This document shows, one piece after another, positions 1 through 9,175 of a DNA stretch of 64,000 nucleotides (position 1 is the stretch's first letter; every line of letters begins with the position of its first letter). The stretch is taken from NCBI RefSeq assembly GCF_003060865.1, contig NZ_CP028919.1, positions 62,001 through 126,000 of the forward strand, written 5' to 3'. This DNA comes from Gemmobacter aquarius. GTDB taxonomy: Bacteria; Pseudomonadota; Alphaproteobacteria; Rhodobacterales; Rhodobacteraceae. Both the position numbers and the translations under genes were made by a program. The notes under the pieces are model-generated. The model was not told the DNA's origin. It saw only the letters and a list, made by a program, of their open reading frames with translations, and made no database searches.

Positions 1-189
1 AAGGTGACTGCCGATCAGGCCGAACGCACCAAGCTGTACGAACAGGCGCAGGTGATCTTCAAAGAGCAGGCCCCGTGGTTCACCATCGCACACTCGACCC
101 AGTATGTGCCGATGTCGAACAAGGTGTCGGGCTTCAAGATGAGCCCGCTTGGCGATTTCACCTTTGATACGGTAGATATCGCCGAGTAA
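1..189 (+). CDS. ABC transporter dipeptide-binding protein, C-terminal end (partial)
   Basis: Only the last 62 or so codons are present; the reading frame is open to the left edge. The tail (EQAPWFTIAHSTQYVP, then VSGFKMSPLGDFTFDTVDIAE) resembles the end of DppA/OppA-type periplasmic solute-binding proteins, where the chain closes back on the ligand-binding lobe. It is followed by a hairpin and then by two permease and two ATPase genes in the usual order, which supports the assignment. Substrate cannot be told from this fragment. Confidence 0.8.
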   Translation, partial: KVTADQAERTKLYEQAQVIFKEQAPWFTIAHSTQYVPMSNKVSGFKMSPLGDFTFDTVDIAE

Positions 190-212
190 TCGGTTCAACC
201 CAAGGTAACCTG

Positions 213-245
213 ACGCGCGGGGGCGCATGTCCCCGCGCGTTGTTT
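213..245 (+). terminator. Intercistronic hairpin between binding-protein and permease genes
   Basis: A perfect 10-bp inverted repeat, ACGCGCGGGG (213-222) and CCCCGCGCGT (231-240), with an 8-nt loop, followed only by a short T-containing stretch. Hairpins here in ABC-importer operons commonly protect or partly terminate the transcript, so that binding protein is made in excess over the membrane parts. That role is inferred. Confidence 0.55.
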
Positions 246-260
246 CAAATCCGGGCGCGC

Positions 261-1268
261 ATGATCCGTTTCATATTCTCCAAGCTTCTCTATCTGGTCC
301 CGACCTTTCTCGGGATCACGGTCATCGCCTTCAGCTTCGTGCGGATCCTGCCGGGCGACCCGGTGCTGTTGATGGCGGGCGAACGGGGGGTCACGCCGGA
401 ACGTCACGCGCAACTGACCGCGCAGCTTGGCTATGACAAGAACATCGTCCTGCAATATTTCGATTTCCTCGGCCGGCTGTTCCACGGCGATTTCGGCAAT
501 TCGCTGGTCACCAAGAAGCCGGTGCTGACCGAGTTTTTGACGCTGTTCCCTGCCACGGTCGAACTGGGTCTTTGCGCCATCATCATCGCCACGCTGATCG
601 GCGTGCCGGTGGGTGTTCTGGCTGCGATGCGGCGGGGAAGCTGGTTTGATCAGGTTTCAATGACGGCGGCGCTGGTCGGATTTTCCATGCCGATCTTCTG
701 GTGGGGGTTGCTGCTCATCATCTTCTTTTCCGGCATCCTTGGCTGGACGCCGGTTTCGGGCCGTATCAGCCTGATGTTCTTCTTTCCCGACGTGACCGGC
801 TTCATGCTGATCGACAGCCTGATTTCCGGTCAGGACGGCGCCTTTGCCTCGGCGCTGAGCCACCTGATATTGCCTTCGGTGGTACTTGCCACGATTCCGC
901 TTGCGGTGATCGCGCGGCAGACGCGGTCCGCCATGCTCGAGGTGATGGGCGAGGATTACGTCCGCACCGCGCGGGCCAAGGGCATGCCGCCGTTCCGTGT
1001 GATCGGCATCCATGCGCTGCGCAACGCCATGGTGCCGGTGGTGACCACCATCGGCCTGCAAATCGGCGTGCTGATCGCGGGCGCTATCCTGACCGAGACG
1101 ATCTTTTCTTGGCCCGGCATCGGCAAGTGGATGATCGATTCCATCTCGCGCCGCGATTATCCGGTGGTGCAATCGGGGCTTTTGCTGATTGCGGGGCTGG
1201 TGATGCTTGTGAACCTGCTGGTCGATCTGACCTATGGCCTTATCAACCCGAGGATCCGTGTCAAATGA
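261..1268 (+). CDS. Dipeptide/oligopeptide ABC transporter permease, DppB-like
   Basis: A 335-residue inner-membrane permease that would form half of the import channel for peptides, opines or related solutes. It starts MIRFIFSKLLYLVPTFLGIT and has the family hallmark RILPGDP near residue 30, about six hydrophobic segments, and the EAA cytoplasmic loop (YVRTARAKGMPPFRVIGIHALRN), where the ATPases dock. An upstream in-frame TTG at 240 lies inside the preceding hairpin, so the ATG at 261 is preferred. The stop overlaps the start of the next permease gene by 4 bases, indicating translational coupling. Confidence 0.93.
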   Translation: MIRFIFSKLLYLVPTFLGITVIAFSFVRILPGDPVLLMAGERGVTPERHAQLTAQLGYDKNIVLQYFDFLGRLFHGDFGNSLVTKKPVLTEFLTLFPATVELGLCAIIIATLIGVPVGVLAAMRRGSWFDQVSMTAALVGFSMPIFWWGLLLIIFFSGILGWTPVSGRISLMFFFPDVTGFMLIDSLISGQDGAFASALSHLILPSVVLATIPLAVIARQTRSAMLEVMGEDYVRTARAKGMPPFRVIGIHALRNAMVPVVTTIGLQIGVLIAGAILTETIFSWPGIGKWMIDSISRRDYPVVQSGLLLIAGLVMLVNLLVDLTYGLINPRIRVK

Positions 1269-2182
1269 CCGACCTGTCCCAACCCGACACGCCTGTCCGT
1301 CTGTCTGATGCCGCCATCCGCCGCCGGATGCTGGCCGAGTTCTGGTTCTACTTCCGCCAGAATCGCGGCGCGGTCGTCGGGCTGGCCGTTTTTCTTTTGC
1401 TGGTCTTCATCGCCGTTTTCGCGGCGTTGATCGCGCCCTATGACCCGACCGCGCAGAACCGCGAGGCGCTGCTTGTGCCGCCGTTCTGGCAAGAGGGGGG
1501 TAGCATGGATTACCTGCTTGGCACCGATGCGGTGGGGCGCGACATCCTTTCGCGGCTGATCTTTGGCGCGCAGTATTCGCTGTTCATAGGTGTCGTCGTC
1601 GTCGCCATCGCGCTGGTCGGCGGTGTCGTCATCGGCCTTTTGGCGGGTTACTTCGGCGGCTGGGTCGACAGCGTGATCATGCGGGTGATGGATGTGATCC
1701 TCGCCTTTCCGTCGCTTTTGCTGGCGCTGGTGCTTGTCGCCGTTCTGGGGCCGGGCCTGACCAATGCGATGATCGCAATCGCAATCGTCTATCAGCCGCA
1801 TTTCGCCCGCCTGACACGCGCCGCCGTCATGTCGGAGATGCGGCGCGAATATGTGACTGCCGCCCGCGTGGCCGGGGCCGGAAATATGCGTCTGATGTTC
1901 CGCACCATCCTGCCCAATTGCCTTGGGCCGCTGATCGTGCAGGCGACGCTGTCGTTTTCTTCCGCCGTGCTCGACTCGGCCGCCTTGGGATTTCTGGGCA
2001 TGGGGGCGCAGCCCCCCACGCCGGAATGGGGGACCATGCTGGCCGAGGCGCGCGAGTTCATCTTGCGGGCGTGGTGGGTGGTGACGCTGCCGGGTCTGGC
2101 GATCCTGATTTCCGTGCTGGCGATCAACCTTATGGGCGACGGGTTGCGCGATGCGCTCGACCCCAAGCTGAAGCGGAGCTGA
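1265..2182 (+). CDS. Dipeptide/oligopeptide ABC transporter permease, DppC-like
   Basis: A 305-residue second permease. The N-terminal tail is followed by a first membrane segment and the typical YDPTAQN and LGTDAVGRDILSRLIFGAQYS motifs of the OppC/DppC family. The EAA loop (YVTAARVAGAGNMRLMFRTILPN) sits in the second half, and the C-terminus has the conserved LGFLGMGAQPPTPEWG and GDGLRDALDP. It begins on the ATG overlapping the DppB-like stop codon and ends 2 bases before the first ATPase gene, so the run 261-3872 reads as one operon. Confidence 0.93.
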   Translation: MTDLSQPDTPVRLSDAAIRRRMLAEFWFYFRQNRGAVVGLAVFLLLVFIAVFAALIAPYDPTAQNREALLVPPFWQEGGSMDYLLGTDAVGRDILSRLIFGAQYSLFIGVVVVAIALVGGVVIGLLAGYFGGWVDSVIMRVMDVILAFPSLLLALVLVAVLGPGLTNAMIAIAIVYQPHFARLTRAAVMSEMRREYVTAARVAGAGNMRLMFRTILPNCLGPLIVQATLSFSSAVLDSAALGFLGMGAQPPTPEWGTMLAEAREFILRAWWVVTLPGLAILISVLAINLMGDGLRDALDPKLKRS

Positions 2183-2184
2183 CC

Positions 2185-3021
2185 ATGCCCCTGTTGAACA
2201 TCCGCAACCTGACCGTCACCTTTGCCACCGCCACCGGCAGCTTTACCGCGGTCGACGGGGTCGATGTGCAGGTGGAAAAGGGCGAGGTTCTGGCGATTGT
2301 CGGCGAAAGCGGGTCGGGCAAATCGGTGTCGATGCTGGCGGTGATGGGGCTTCTGCCCGACACCGCGACCGTCACCGCCGACGAGATGACCTATGACGGG
2401 CGCGACATTTCAGACCTGACCGGACCCGAACGCCGCCGCCTGATCGGGCGCGAGATCACCATGATCTTTCAGGAACCCGTCGCCTCGTTGAACCCGTCGT
2501 TCACCGTGGGCTTCCAGATTGAGGAGGTGTTGCGGCTGAACCTGGGGCTTGATCGCGCCAAGGCACGTGCGCGGGCTATCGAGCTGTTTCAGGCTGTGGG
2601 AATTCCGCAGCCCGAGGCGAAGATAAATGCATATCCGCACCAGATGTCGGGCGGGCAATGCCAGCGGGTGATGATCGCAATGGCGATTGCGTCGAACCCG
2701 CGCCTGCTGATTGCGGATGAACCGACGACCGCGCTGGATGTAACGATCCAGAAGCAGATCCTCGATCTGTTGATGAAATTGCAGGAAGATTACGGCATGG
2801 CGCTGATCCTGATCACGCATGACATGGGCGTGGTTGCCGAAACCGCCGACCGGGTGGTGGTGCAATGGAAGGGCAAAAAGATCGAGGAGGCAGATGTGCT
2901 GAGCCTTTTTTCATCACCGCAGCACCCCTATACGCGGGCGCTTTTGTCGGCGCTGCCCGAACATGCCACGGGCGACCGCTTGCCCACCGTTTCCGATTAC
3001 TTGCAACACGCGGACGCATGA
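2185..3021 (+). CDS. Peptide ABC transporter ATP-binding protein, DppD-like
   Basis: A 278-residue ATPase. Walker A GESGSGKS lies near residue 40, the signature is MSGGQCQRV, Walker B is LLIADEPT and the switch His is in [11 protein letters not shown]. The family C-terminal extension ([12 protein letters not shown]) is present but short: DppD/OppD proteins are usually about 320-330 residues and this one stops after [12 protein letters not shown]. It overlaps the next gene by 4 bases. The two ATPases would pair as a heterodimer on the permeases. Confidence 0.92.
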   Translation: MPLLNIRNLTVTFATATGSFTAVDGVDVQVEKGEVLAIVGESGSGKSVSMLAVMGLLPDTATVTADEMTYDGRDISDLTGPERRRLIGREITMIFQEPVASLNPSFTVGFQIEEVLRLNLGLDRAKARARAIELFQAVGIPQPEAKINAYPHQMSGGQCQRVMIAMAIASNPRLLIADEPTTALDVTIQKQILDLLMKLQEDYGMALILITHDMGVVAETADRVVVQWKGKKIEEADVLSLFSSPQHPYTRALLSALPEHATGDRLPTVSDYLQHADA

Positions 3022-3872
3022 TGACCAACGAAACGACCGTCGTCGAAGGCCGTGCCATTGTGCGCGACTATGCCATGCCCGGCAGCCTGTTTGCCCGCGG
3101 GTCGGTCATGCGGGCGCTCAAGGGCATCGATTTCAAGGTGTCGAAAGGCAAGACGCTGGCCATCGTGGGCGAAAGCGGGTCGGGCAAATCGACCTTGGCG
3201 CGGATCATCGCGCTGATCGACGCGCCCACGTCCGGCGCGTTGCTGATCGACGGCGAGGCGGTCGACATCAGCCGCCGCCGCCCGTCGCCGGCGCTGCGAT
3301 CAAAGGTGCAGATGGTGTTCCAGAACCCCTATGGCAGCCTGAACCCGCGCCAGAAGGTGGGCGATGTGCTGATGGAGCCTCTGGTGATCAACACTACCCT
3401 GCCCGCGACCGAACGGCGCGACAGGGCCGAGGCGATGCTTCGCAAGGTCGGGCTGCAGGCCGAGCATTTCAACCGCTACCCGCATATGTTTTCCGGGGGA
3501 CAGCGCCAGCGCATCGCGATTGCGCGGGCGCTGATGCTGAACCCCTCGCTTCTGGTGCTGGATGAACCCGTTTCGGCGCTTGACCTGTCAGTTCAGGCGC
3601 AGGTCTTGAACCTGCTGGCCGATTTGCAGGATGAATTCGGGCTGACCTATGTCTTTGTGAGCCACGATCTTTCCGTGGTGCGCTATATCGCGGACGAGGT
3701 GATGGTGATCTCGAAGGGCGAAGCGGTGGAACAGGGCACGCGCGAGGCGCTTTTTGCCAACCCGCAGCACCCCTATACCAAGTCGCTGTTCGCGGCGACG
3801 CCGGTGACCAACGTCGAGGCGATCCGCGCCCGCATCGACCGCCGCAAAGCCGCCCGCGCTGCGACGGTGTGA
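3018..3872 (+). CDS. Peptide ABC transporter ATP-binding protein, DppF-like
   Basis: A 284-residue ATPase partner. Walker A is GESGSGKST, the Q-loop is MVFQNPYGSLNPRQKV, the signature is FSGGQRQRI, Walker B is LLVLDEPVSALDLS and the H-loop is FVSHDLSVVRYIA, with HPYTKSLFAATP at the C-terminus. The start is the first of two tandem ATGs (3018 and 3021) overlapping the preceding stop. Last gene of the importer; about 130 bases follow before the epimerase-like gene, which is probably still in the same catabolic transcript. Confidence 0.93.
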   Translation: MMTNETTVVEGRAIVRDYAMPGSLFARGSVMRALKGIDFKVSKGKTLAIVGESGSGKSTLARIIALIDAPTSGALLIDGEAVDISRRRPSPALRSKVQMVFQNPYGSLNPRQKVGDVLMEPLVINTTLPATERRDRAEAMLRKVGLQAEHFNRYPHMFSGGQRQRIAIARALMLNPSLLVLDEPVSALDLSVQAQVLNLLADLQDEFGLTYVFVSHDLSVVRYIADEVMVISKGEAVEQGTREALFANPQHPYTKSLFAATPVTNVEAIRARIDRRKAARAATV

Positions 3873-4003
3873 CAGACGGAAGATCGGTAAAAGACATTGT
3901 CCGCGAAGGCCTTGGCTGATGTGATCTGATGTGATTTCGGGTGGATGCAGGGCGGTTTTCTGCGCTCTACTCGTCGTTACAGACGAAACCGGACAGCCCA
4001 GAC

Positions 4004-5194
4004 ATGACGGAACTTTTCGGCCAGACCCATGACGCGGCAGGGCTTGCGGCCCGAACGGGAAACCTGTCCCAGATCGGCGGGGTGCGGCTGGTCACCTGTG
4101 GCGATGGCCTGGAACGCGGCATCCGCATGCTGGAATTCCGCACCGGATCGGGGCTGTCGTTTTCGGTTCTGGTCGACCGCGCCATGGACATCGCCGATGT
4201 TGCCCACAAGGGCCGCGCTATCGGCTGGCATTCCCCGACCGGCTTTCGCCACCCTGCCCTGCACGAACCCGAAGGCGAAGACGGGCTTGGGTGGGTGCGG
4301 TCGTTTTCGGGTTTTCTGGCCACCTGCGGACTGGATCACATCCTTGGCCCCGAAGAAGTGGACGCAAGCAGTTACGACTACCCGCGCCGCAACACCGTGC
4401 GCCACGGACTGCACGGGCGCGTCGGCGCCATCCCCGCCCGTTTGACAGGATATGGCGAGCGGTGGGAGGGCGACCGTTGCATCCTTTGGGCCGAAGGCGT
4501 GGTGACACAAGCCGCCGTCTTTGGCGAGGTTTTGGAATTGCACCGCCAGATCGAGGCCGATCTGGGTGGCAATGACATCCGCCTGACCGACCGCGTGGTG
4601 AATGCGGGCTTTTCGCGGACCCCCCATATGATGATGTATCACGTCAATATCGGCTGGCCGCTGCTCGACGAAGGGTCGCGCTACCTTGCGCCGGTCGGCG
4701 ATGTCGTCTGGACGTCGCATGCGCCAGACCTTGCTGTGCAGGACACGGGGTATCGCATTTGCACCGCGCCCTCGGCCACGTTCCGCGAACAGGTCTGGGA
4801 ACATGCCATGGTGGCGGACACAGGGGGTATCGTGCCCGTTGCTCTGGTCAACGATAGGCTGGGTCTGGGGATCGTCGTCGAAAGCCGCCGCGATCAGCTT
4901 CCCTGCGCGCTTGAATGGCAAAACTTCCGGTCGGGGCTTTATGCTCTCGGGATCGAACCTGCCACGCATCATGTGCTGGGCAACCGCTTTGCGCGGGACC
5001 GGGACGAGATGATCTGGCTCGAACATGGCCAATCGCGGCGTTACGACCTGCGCTTTTCGGTGCTCGATGGCGCAAAGGAAATCGCTGTGGCAGAGGCGCG
5101 GATTTCGGCAATCGCCCGTCAGCCCGAGAGCGCGTTTCCAGCCCCGTCTGGCAACTTTGCCCCACTTGACCACCAGATCGGGTCCGCCGGATGA
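4004..5194 (+). CDS. DUF4432 / aldose 1-epimerase-like carbohydrate-binding protein
   Basis: 396 residues from the ATG at 4004; a GTG at 3941 would add 21 residues (MDAGRFSALYSS...) unlike the family. The chain resembles the DUF4432 branch of the galactose-mutarotase fold: RTGNLSQIGGVRLVTCGDGLE at the start, then VLVDRAMDIADVAHKG, the central HGRVGAIPA and MMYHVNIGWPLLDEG, and EWQNFRSGLYALGIEPATHH near the end. Such proteins probably bind or epimerise a sugar or sugar acid; the reaction is unknown. Its stop overlaps the desaturase-like gene by 4 bases, tying both to the importer upstream. Confidence 0.8.
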   Translation: MTELFGQTHDAAGLAARTGNLSQIGGVRLVTCGDGLERGIRMLEFRTGSGLSFSVLVDRAMDIADVAHKGRAIGWHSPTGFRHPALHEPEGEDGLGWVRSFSGFLATCGLDHILGPEEVDASSYDYPRRNTVRHGLHGRVGAIPARLTGYGERWEGDRCILWAEGVVTQAAVFGEVLELHRQIEADLGGNDIRLTDRVVNAGFSRTPHMMMYHVNIGWPLLDEGSRYLAPVGDVVWTSHAPDLAVQDTGYRICTAPSATFREQVWEHAMVADTGGIVPVALVNDRLGLGIVVESRRDQLPCALEWQNFRSGLYALGIEPATHHVLGNRFARDRDEMIWLEHGQSRRYDLRFSVLDGAKEIAVAEARISAIARQPESAFPAPSGNFAPLDHQIGSAG

Positions 5195-6219
5195 CACACA
5201 GCGCAGCACCTTTCGCCCCGCGAGACTATAGCCTGACAGGGCCGGAAAATGCCCGTGCGGTGGCGGCGGGTCTTGCCTCGGCGGAATGGTATCACTCGGA
5301 CGTGCCGCGCAAGGCGATGAAAGACTTGATGCAGCGCAGCGACGGGCCTGCGCTGCGCGATACGGCGCTTTGGCTTGGGCTGCTGCTTGTCACCGGCGCG
5401 GGTGGGGTCATGACATGGGGCACGCTTTGGGCGGTTCCGTTCTTCCTCGTCTATGGCGTGCTTTACGGATCGGCCTGCGATTCGCGCTGGCATGAATGCG
5501 GGCACGGCACCGCCTTCCGCACGGGATGGATGAACGATGCCGTCTATCTGATCGCCAGCTTCATGGTGATGCGCAACCCGACAAGCTGGCGCTGGAGCCA
5601 TGCGCGCCACCACACCGACACCATCATCGTCGGGCGCGACCCCGAGATCGGCCATTTCCGCCCGCCGCAACTGCTGTTGGCGGCACTGCATTTCATCGGT
5701 ATTCCAGACATCTGGCTGCACTTTCGTGTGCTTTTACGTAACGCTGCCGGCATCATCACTGCGGACGAGGCGGACTACCTTCCCGACGCAGAACGCCCCA
5801 AGGCGATCTTTTGGGCAAGGGTTTTCGTGGCGATCCATCTTGGGGCGGTGGTCTGGGCGCTTGCCGCGTGGTCGGTCCTTCCGCTTATTCTTGTGGGCGG
5901 GCCGCGGATCTATGGCGCTTGGCACATGGTCATGACCGGTCTGTTGCAGCATGGGGGGCTGGCCGAGGATGTGCTTGACCACCGCCTGAACAGCCGCACC
6001 GTGCTGATGAACCCTGTCAGCCGCTGGATCTACTGGAACATGAACTACCATGTCGAGCATCACATGTTTCCCATGATCCCCTATCACGCCCTGCCCCGCT
6101 TGCATGAGTTGATCAAGGGTGATCTGCCGGTGCCCGATCGGTCCATTGCTGCGGCCTATGGCTCGATGCTGCATGCGCTTTGGCGGCAGCGCAGCGATCC
6201 GGCGCGGCAGACCGGATGA
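5191..6219 (+). CDS. Membrane fatty-acid-desaturase-like protein, MocD-type
   Basis: A 342-residue integral-membrane di-iron oxidase. The three histidine boxes are HECGH (residues 101-105), HARHH (137-141) and HVEHH (287-291), separated by hydrophobic segments. The size, the HHTDTIIVGRDPEI stretch and the neighbourhood (epimerase-like gene, ABC importer, LacI regulator) recall MocD of rhizopine catabolism rather than a lipid desaturase; that link is inference from memory of the family. No ferredoxin or Rieske partner gene is visible. It overlaps the DUF4432 gene and runs antisense into the truncated lacI-like gene at its 3' end. Confidence 0.78.
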   Translation: MTHSAAPFAPRDYSLTGPENARAVAAGLASAEWYHSDVPRKAMKDLMQRSDGPALRDTALWLGLLLVTGAGGVMTWGTLWAVPFFLVYGVLYGSACDSRWHECGHGTAFRTGWMNDAVYLIASFMVMRNPTSWRWSHARHHTDTIIVGRDPEIGHFRPPQLLLAALHFIGIPDIWLHFRVLLRNAAGIITADEADYLPDAERPKAIFWARVFVAIHLGAVVWALAAWSVLPLILVGGPRIYGAWHMVMTGLLQHGGLAEDVLDHRLNSRTVLMNPVSRWIYWNMNYHVEHHMFPMIPYHALPRLHELIKGDLPVPDRSIAAAYGSMLHALWRQRSDPARQTG

Positions 6220-6602
6220 TCAACCGCGATGATCCCCACGCCGTTGTTCCGCAGAGATGTCTGCCCGAGCGCGGCTACAAGGTCGTGGGGCGACAGCCCA
6301 CCTATGTCATGCACGCGACACGACGCGACGAGGGGCAATTTCGCAGCAAAATCGCGGATTGCCGCCGCCAGATCATGCAGGAATTCGCTGCGGCCCAAGG
6401 GCAGGAAAAAGTCGAGGTGTGCCGGGCGCGACGGCAACGCCACCTTGTCCTGATAGGGCGGATAGCCAAGCGCCTGCGCCGCCGAATTCACCCGCTGGCG
6501 GTTGGCGGCCGAAACGCCTGCGCGCCCGTTCAGCACGCGGTCAACCGTCGCGGTCGACACCTTTGCCATGGTGGCAATGTCAGAGATGGTCGCTTTTCCC
6601 AT
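6156..6602 (-). pseudogene. LacI-family repressor, truncated after the N-terminal third
   Basis: Translation from the ATG at 6602 gives a perfect LacI helix-turn-helix (ATISDIATMAKVSTATVDRVLNG) and hinge, then the start of the sugar-sensing domain (HLDFFLPLGRSEFLHDLAAAI) up to GVGIIAVDHP. After that the frame runs into the antisense of the desaturase gene end and stops at 149 codons, against about 340 in intact members. The effector and dimerisation domain is therefore missing, with the junction near 6220. It probably once repressed the catabolic operon to its left. The stub may still bind DNA weakly or be inert. Confidence 0.75.
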
Positions 6603-6854
6603 GCCTGCCTTCCGGAAATGCTTCAGGCCCAGCCGCTGCCGACCCCAGCAAAGCAATTCCGCGCCATCTGTGCAAGGTGCCCTGACCCGAGGCTGACATG
6701 ACCGTTTCAAGGAATTGCGCGGCGCCTGAAAGACCCGTTTCGTGCCAAGTCCTGAAAGCGGGTGCCCAAGCTGTTATTGACTCGGGCGTGATGACAATCA
6801 ACGCTGGCGTCTTGCGGTCGCGGCTGCACTTAACCGATAGAAAAAGGTGCTGTC

Positions 6855-9065
6855 ATGTCGGGCTCTTCCACCGAACAGATGCGACAGGCCGACGAAGTGC
6901 TGCGCCGCAACACCGCGATCTTGCGCAGCTTTTATGACCGCTCGGGTTTTTTGATGGGAGTCGTCGAACTTGTGCCCGGCGAAGCCGACATCCTGCATGT
7001 CTACGATAATCCCGCGACCGACCGCTTTTTCGGAAACGCTCCGGGCAGCACCGCCGGAAAGTCGGCCCGCGCCTTGGGTGTGCCGCAAGGCGTGATCGAT
7101 GTCTGGGTGCAGAATTACCGGGAAAGCGAACGATCCGGGAAACCTGTGGCCTTCGACTATCGTCATCTGGCCGCCGATAAGCAGTCATGGCTGCGTGTCT
7201 CGGTCACCAAGATCGAGGACGGGGCAGACGGCCGCGGACTGTTTTCCTATATCGCGCAAGATGTTTCCGACGCAAAGCAGGCCGAAGAGGAGCGTGAAAG
7301 AAGCGAACTCCGCCTGAGCAAACTGTTCGAGACCAGCCCGCAGCCGATGTGGATCTTTGAAACCGAAAGCCTTCGGATCAGAAAGGTGAATGCGGCAGCG
7401 GTCCACCATTACGGCTATTGCGAGGCCGAGTTTCTGAGCCTGACAATCGCAGATCTGCATCCGCCCGAGGATGTTGGACCGCTTCAGACAACTGTGGCCT
7501 CAAAGCCTGCGGATCGGCCGGCAGCCGACGGCGTCTGGCGCCATCGGCGCAAGGATGGTTCGGCAATCGAGGTCGAGGTGGTCAGCCATGGAGTCGATTA
7601 CGACGGCAAGCCCGCCCGATGGACGATGATCATGGACGTCTCGGAACGCACGGAAGCCGAGCGGCGCCTGAAGCGGAGCGAAGAGCGGCTGGCCGCGGCG
7701 CTGGAAGCCGGAGGGCTTGGCGTGTTCGACTCGGTGCTGGGCGCGCAGGTGCTGACATGGGACCAAAGGACCATGGACCTGTGGGGATTCAAGACAGGGG
7801 AAACGGTCACCCCTTCGGCGTTCATGGAAGCTGTCCACCCCGAAGATCGCGAAAGCGTCGCGCTCGCGCTGCAAACCGCCAGGGAAAAGCGTGGTCCTAA
7901 TTCGTTCAGCGCGACCTACAGGGTGCGAAACCGCGTCGACGGGATCGAGCGATGGATACGCGCCGAAGGCGGCGTCATCGAAGACCCGGGAAAGCCCGCG
8001 CGCTTTGTCGGCACGGTGCGTGACATCACCCAGCAAAAGCGCACCGAGACCGCGCTGAGGGATCAGCAACGGCTTCACAAAACCATAACCGACAATGCGA
8101 GCCTTGCGCTTTTCATCATGGACGAAAAACAGCAATGCGTGTTCATGAACCCTGCGGCCGAGGCGTTGACCGGCTTCACGCTTGAAGAACTGAAAGGTCG
8201 CCCGCTTCACGATCACATCCACCATACGCGGCCCGATGGCACGCATTATCCGCTTGGCGAATGCCCCATCGACCAGGCGCTGCCAAAGAACGACCGCGAG
8301 ACGGGCGAAGAAGTTTTCGTTCACAAGGACGGTCATTTTTACGATGTCAGGTTTACCGCAAGCCCGATCCGCGACCAGTCCGGCATGCCTGTCGGAACGG
8401 TGATCGAGGTAGAGAACATCACGGAACGCAAAAAGACCGAGCACAACCTGCTTTTGCTGATGCGAGAGGTCAATCACCGCTCGCGCAACATGCTGGCCGT
8501 CGTGCAGGCGATCGCAACCCATACGGCATCAAGCAGTACGCCCCGCGAGTTTGTCAAAACCTTCAGCGACCGCCTTCGCAGTCTTGCCGCCAATCACGAT
8601 CTGCTTGTGCGGAACGAATGGCAAAGCATCGATCTGCGCGACCTTGTGGTGTCGCAGCTCAAACCGCTGGGGGGTGAGACGTTCGAAAAGATTTCAGTGT
8701 CCGGACCGGCCTTGCACCTGTCGCCGGCAGCGGCGCAGGCCATCGGCCTTGCGCTGCACGAACTCGGGACCAACGCGGTGAAATATGGCGCGCTGTCCGG
8801 ACACGGACATGTGCAGGTCGAATGGGAAGTGACCGGGGCCGGGCGTTTGCACATCCGCTGGACCGAAGCCGGCGGACCGGTCGTCAAAGCGCCCGAGCGC
8901 AAGGGTTTCGGATCGCGACTGATCGCCGAGATGACCGAGATGAGCCTTGGTGGTGATGTCCAGCTTGATTTAGACCCTGCAGGTTTGCGCTGGGTTTTGA
9001 CAGCCCCGCTCTCGGCGGTGCTGCAAGAGTCGACACACCTGCAGGCCGATACGCTGAAACCCTGA
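6855..9065 (+). CDS. PAS-domain HWE-family sensor histidine kinase
   Basis: 736 residues, no membrane segment, so likely cytoplasmic. There are four PAS-like sensor modules (roughly 20-140, 150-275, 280-400 and 405-520), joined by repeats of the type VSERTEAERRLKRSEERL. The C-terminal kinase is of the HWE/HisKA_2 class: phospho-acceptor His541 in REVNHRSRNMLAVVQ, N-box ALHELGTNAVKYGALS, and the WTE of the family name in IRWTEAGGP, followed by GFGSRLI. These kinases often feed light, oxygen or general-stress signals. No LOV-type cysteine motif is obvious and no response regulator is adjacent, so it is an orphan here. Confidence 0.9.
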   Translation: MSGSSTEQMRQADEVLRRNTAILRSFYDRSGFLMGVVELVPGEADILHVYDNPATDRFFGNAPGSTAGKSARALGVPQGVIDVWVQNYRESERSGKPVAFDYRHLAADKQSWLRVSVTKIEDGADGRGLFSYIAQDVSDAKQAEEERERSELRLSKLFETSPQPMWIFETESLRIRKVNAAAVHHYGYCEAEFLSLTIADLHPPEDVGPLQTTVASKPADRPAADGVWRHRRKDGSAIEVEVVSHGVDYDGKPARWTMIMDVSERTEAERRLKRSEERLAAALEAGGLGVFDSVLGAQVLTWDQRTMDLWGFKTGETVTPSAFMEAVHPEDRESVALALQTAREKRGPNSFSATYRVRNRVDGIERWIRAEGGVIEDPGKPARFVGTVRDITQQKRTETALRDQQRLHKTITDNASLALFIMDEKQQCVFMNPAAEALTGFTLEELKGRPLHDHIHHTRPDGTHYPLGECPIDQALPKNDRETGEEVFVHKDGHFYDVRFTASPIRDQSGMPVGTVIEVENITERKKTEHNLLLLMREVNHRSRNMLAVVQAIATHTASSSTPREFVKTFSDRLRSLAANHDLLVRNEWQSIDLRDLVVSQLKPLGGETFEKISVSGPALHLSPAAAQAIGLALHELGTNAVKYGALSGHGHVQVEWEVTGAGRLHIRWTEAGGPVVKAPERKGFGSRLIAEMTEMSLGGDVQLDLDPAGLRWVLTAPLSAVLQESTHLQADTLKP

Positions 9066-9175
9066 CAAACGAGCGCGAACGAAACCGCGCCTTGTCGGCA
9101 GAGTTGCGGTCTGTGCAGCGATCGATACAAGGGAACCATTGCAGGGTGGACGACCACCTGATCAGGACGAGTTGG

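Noticed and set aside
3977..5209. 410-codon minus-strand open frame
   Set aside because: Antisense of the DUF4432 gene; no motif and wrong codon bias.
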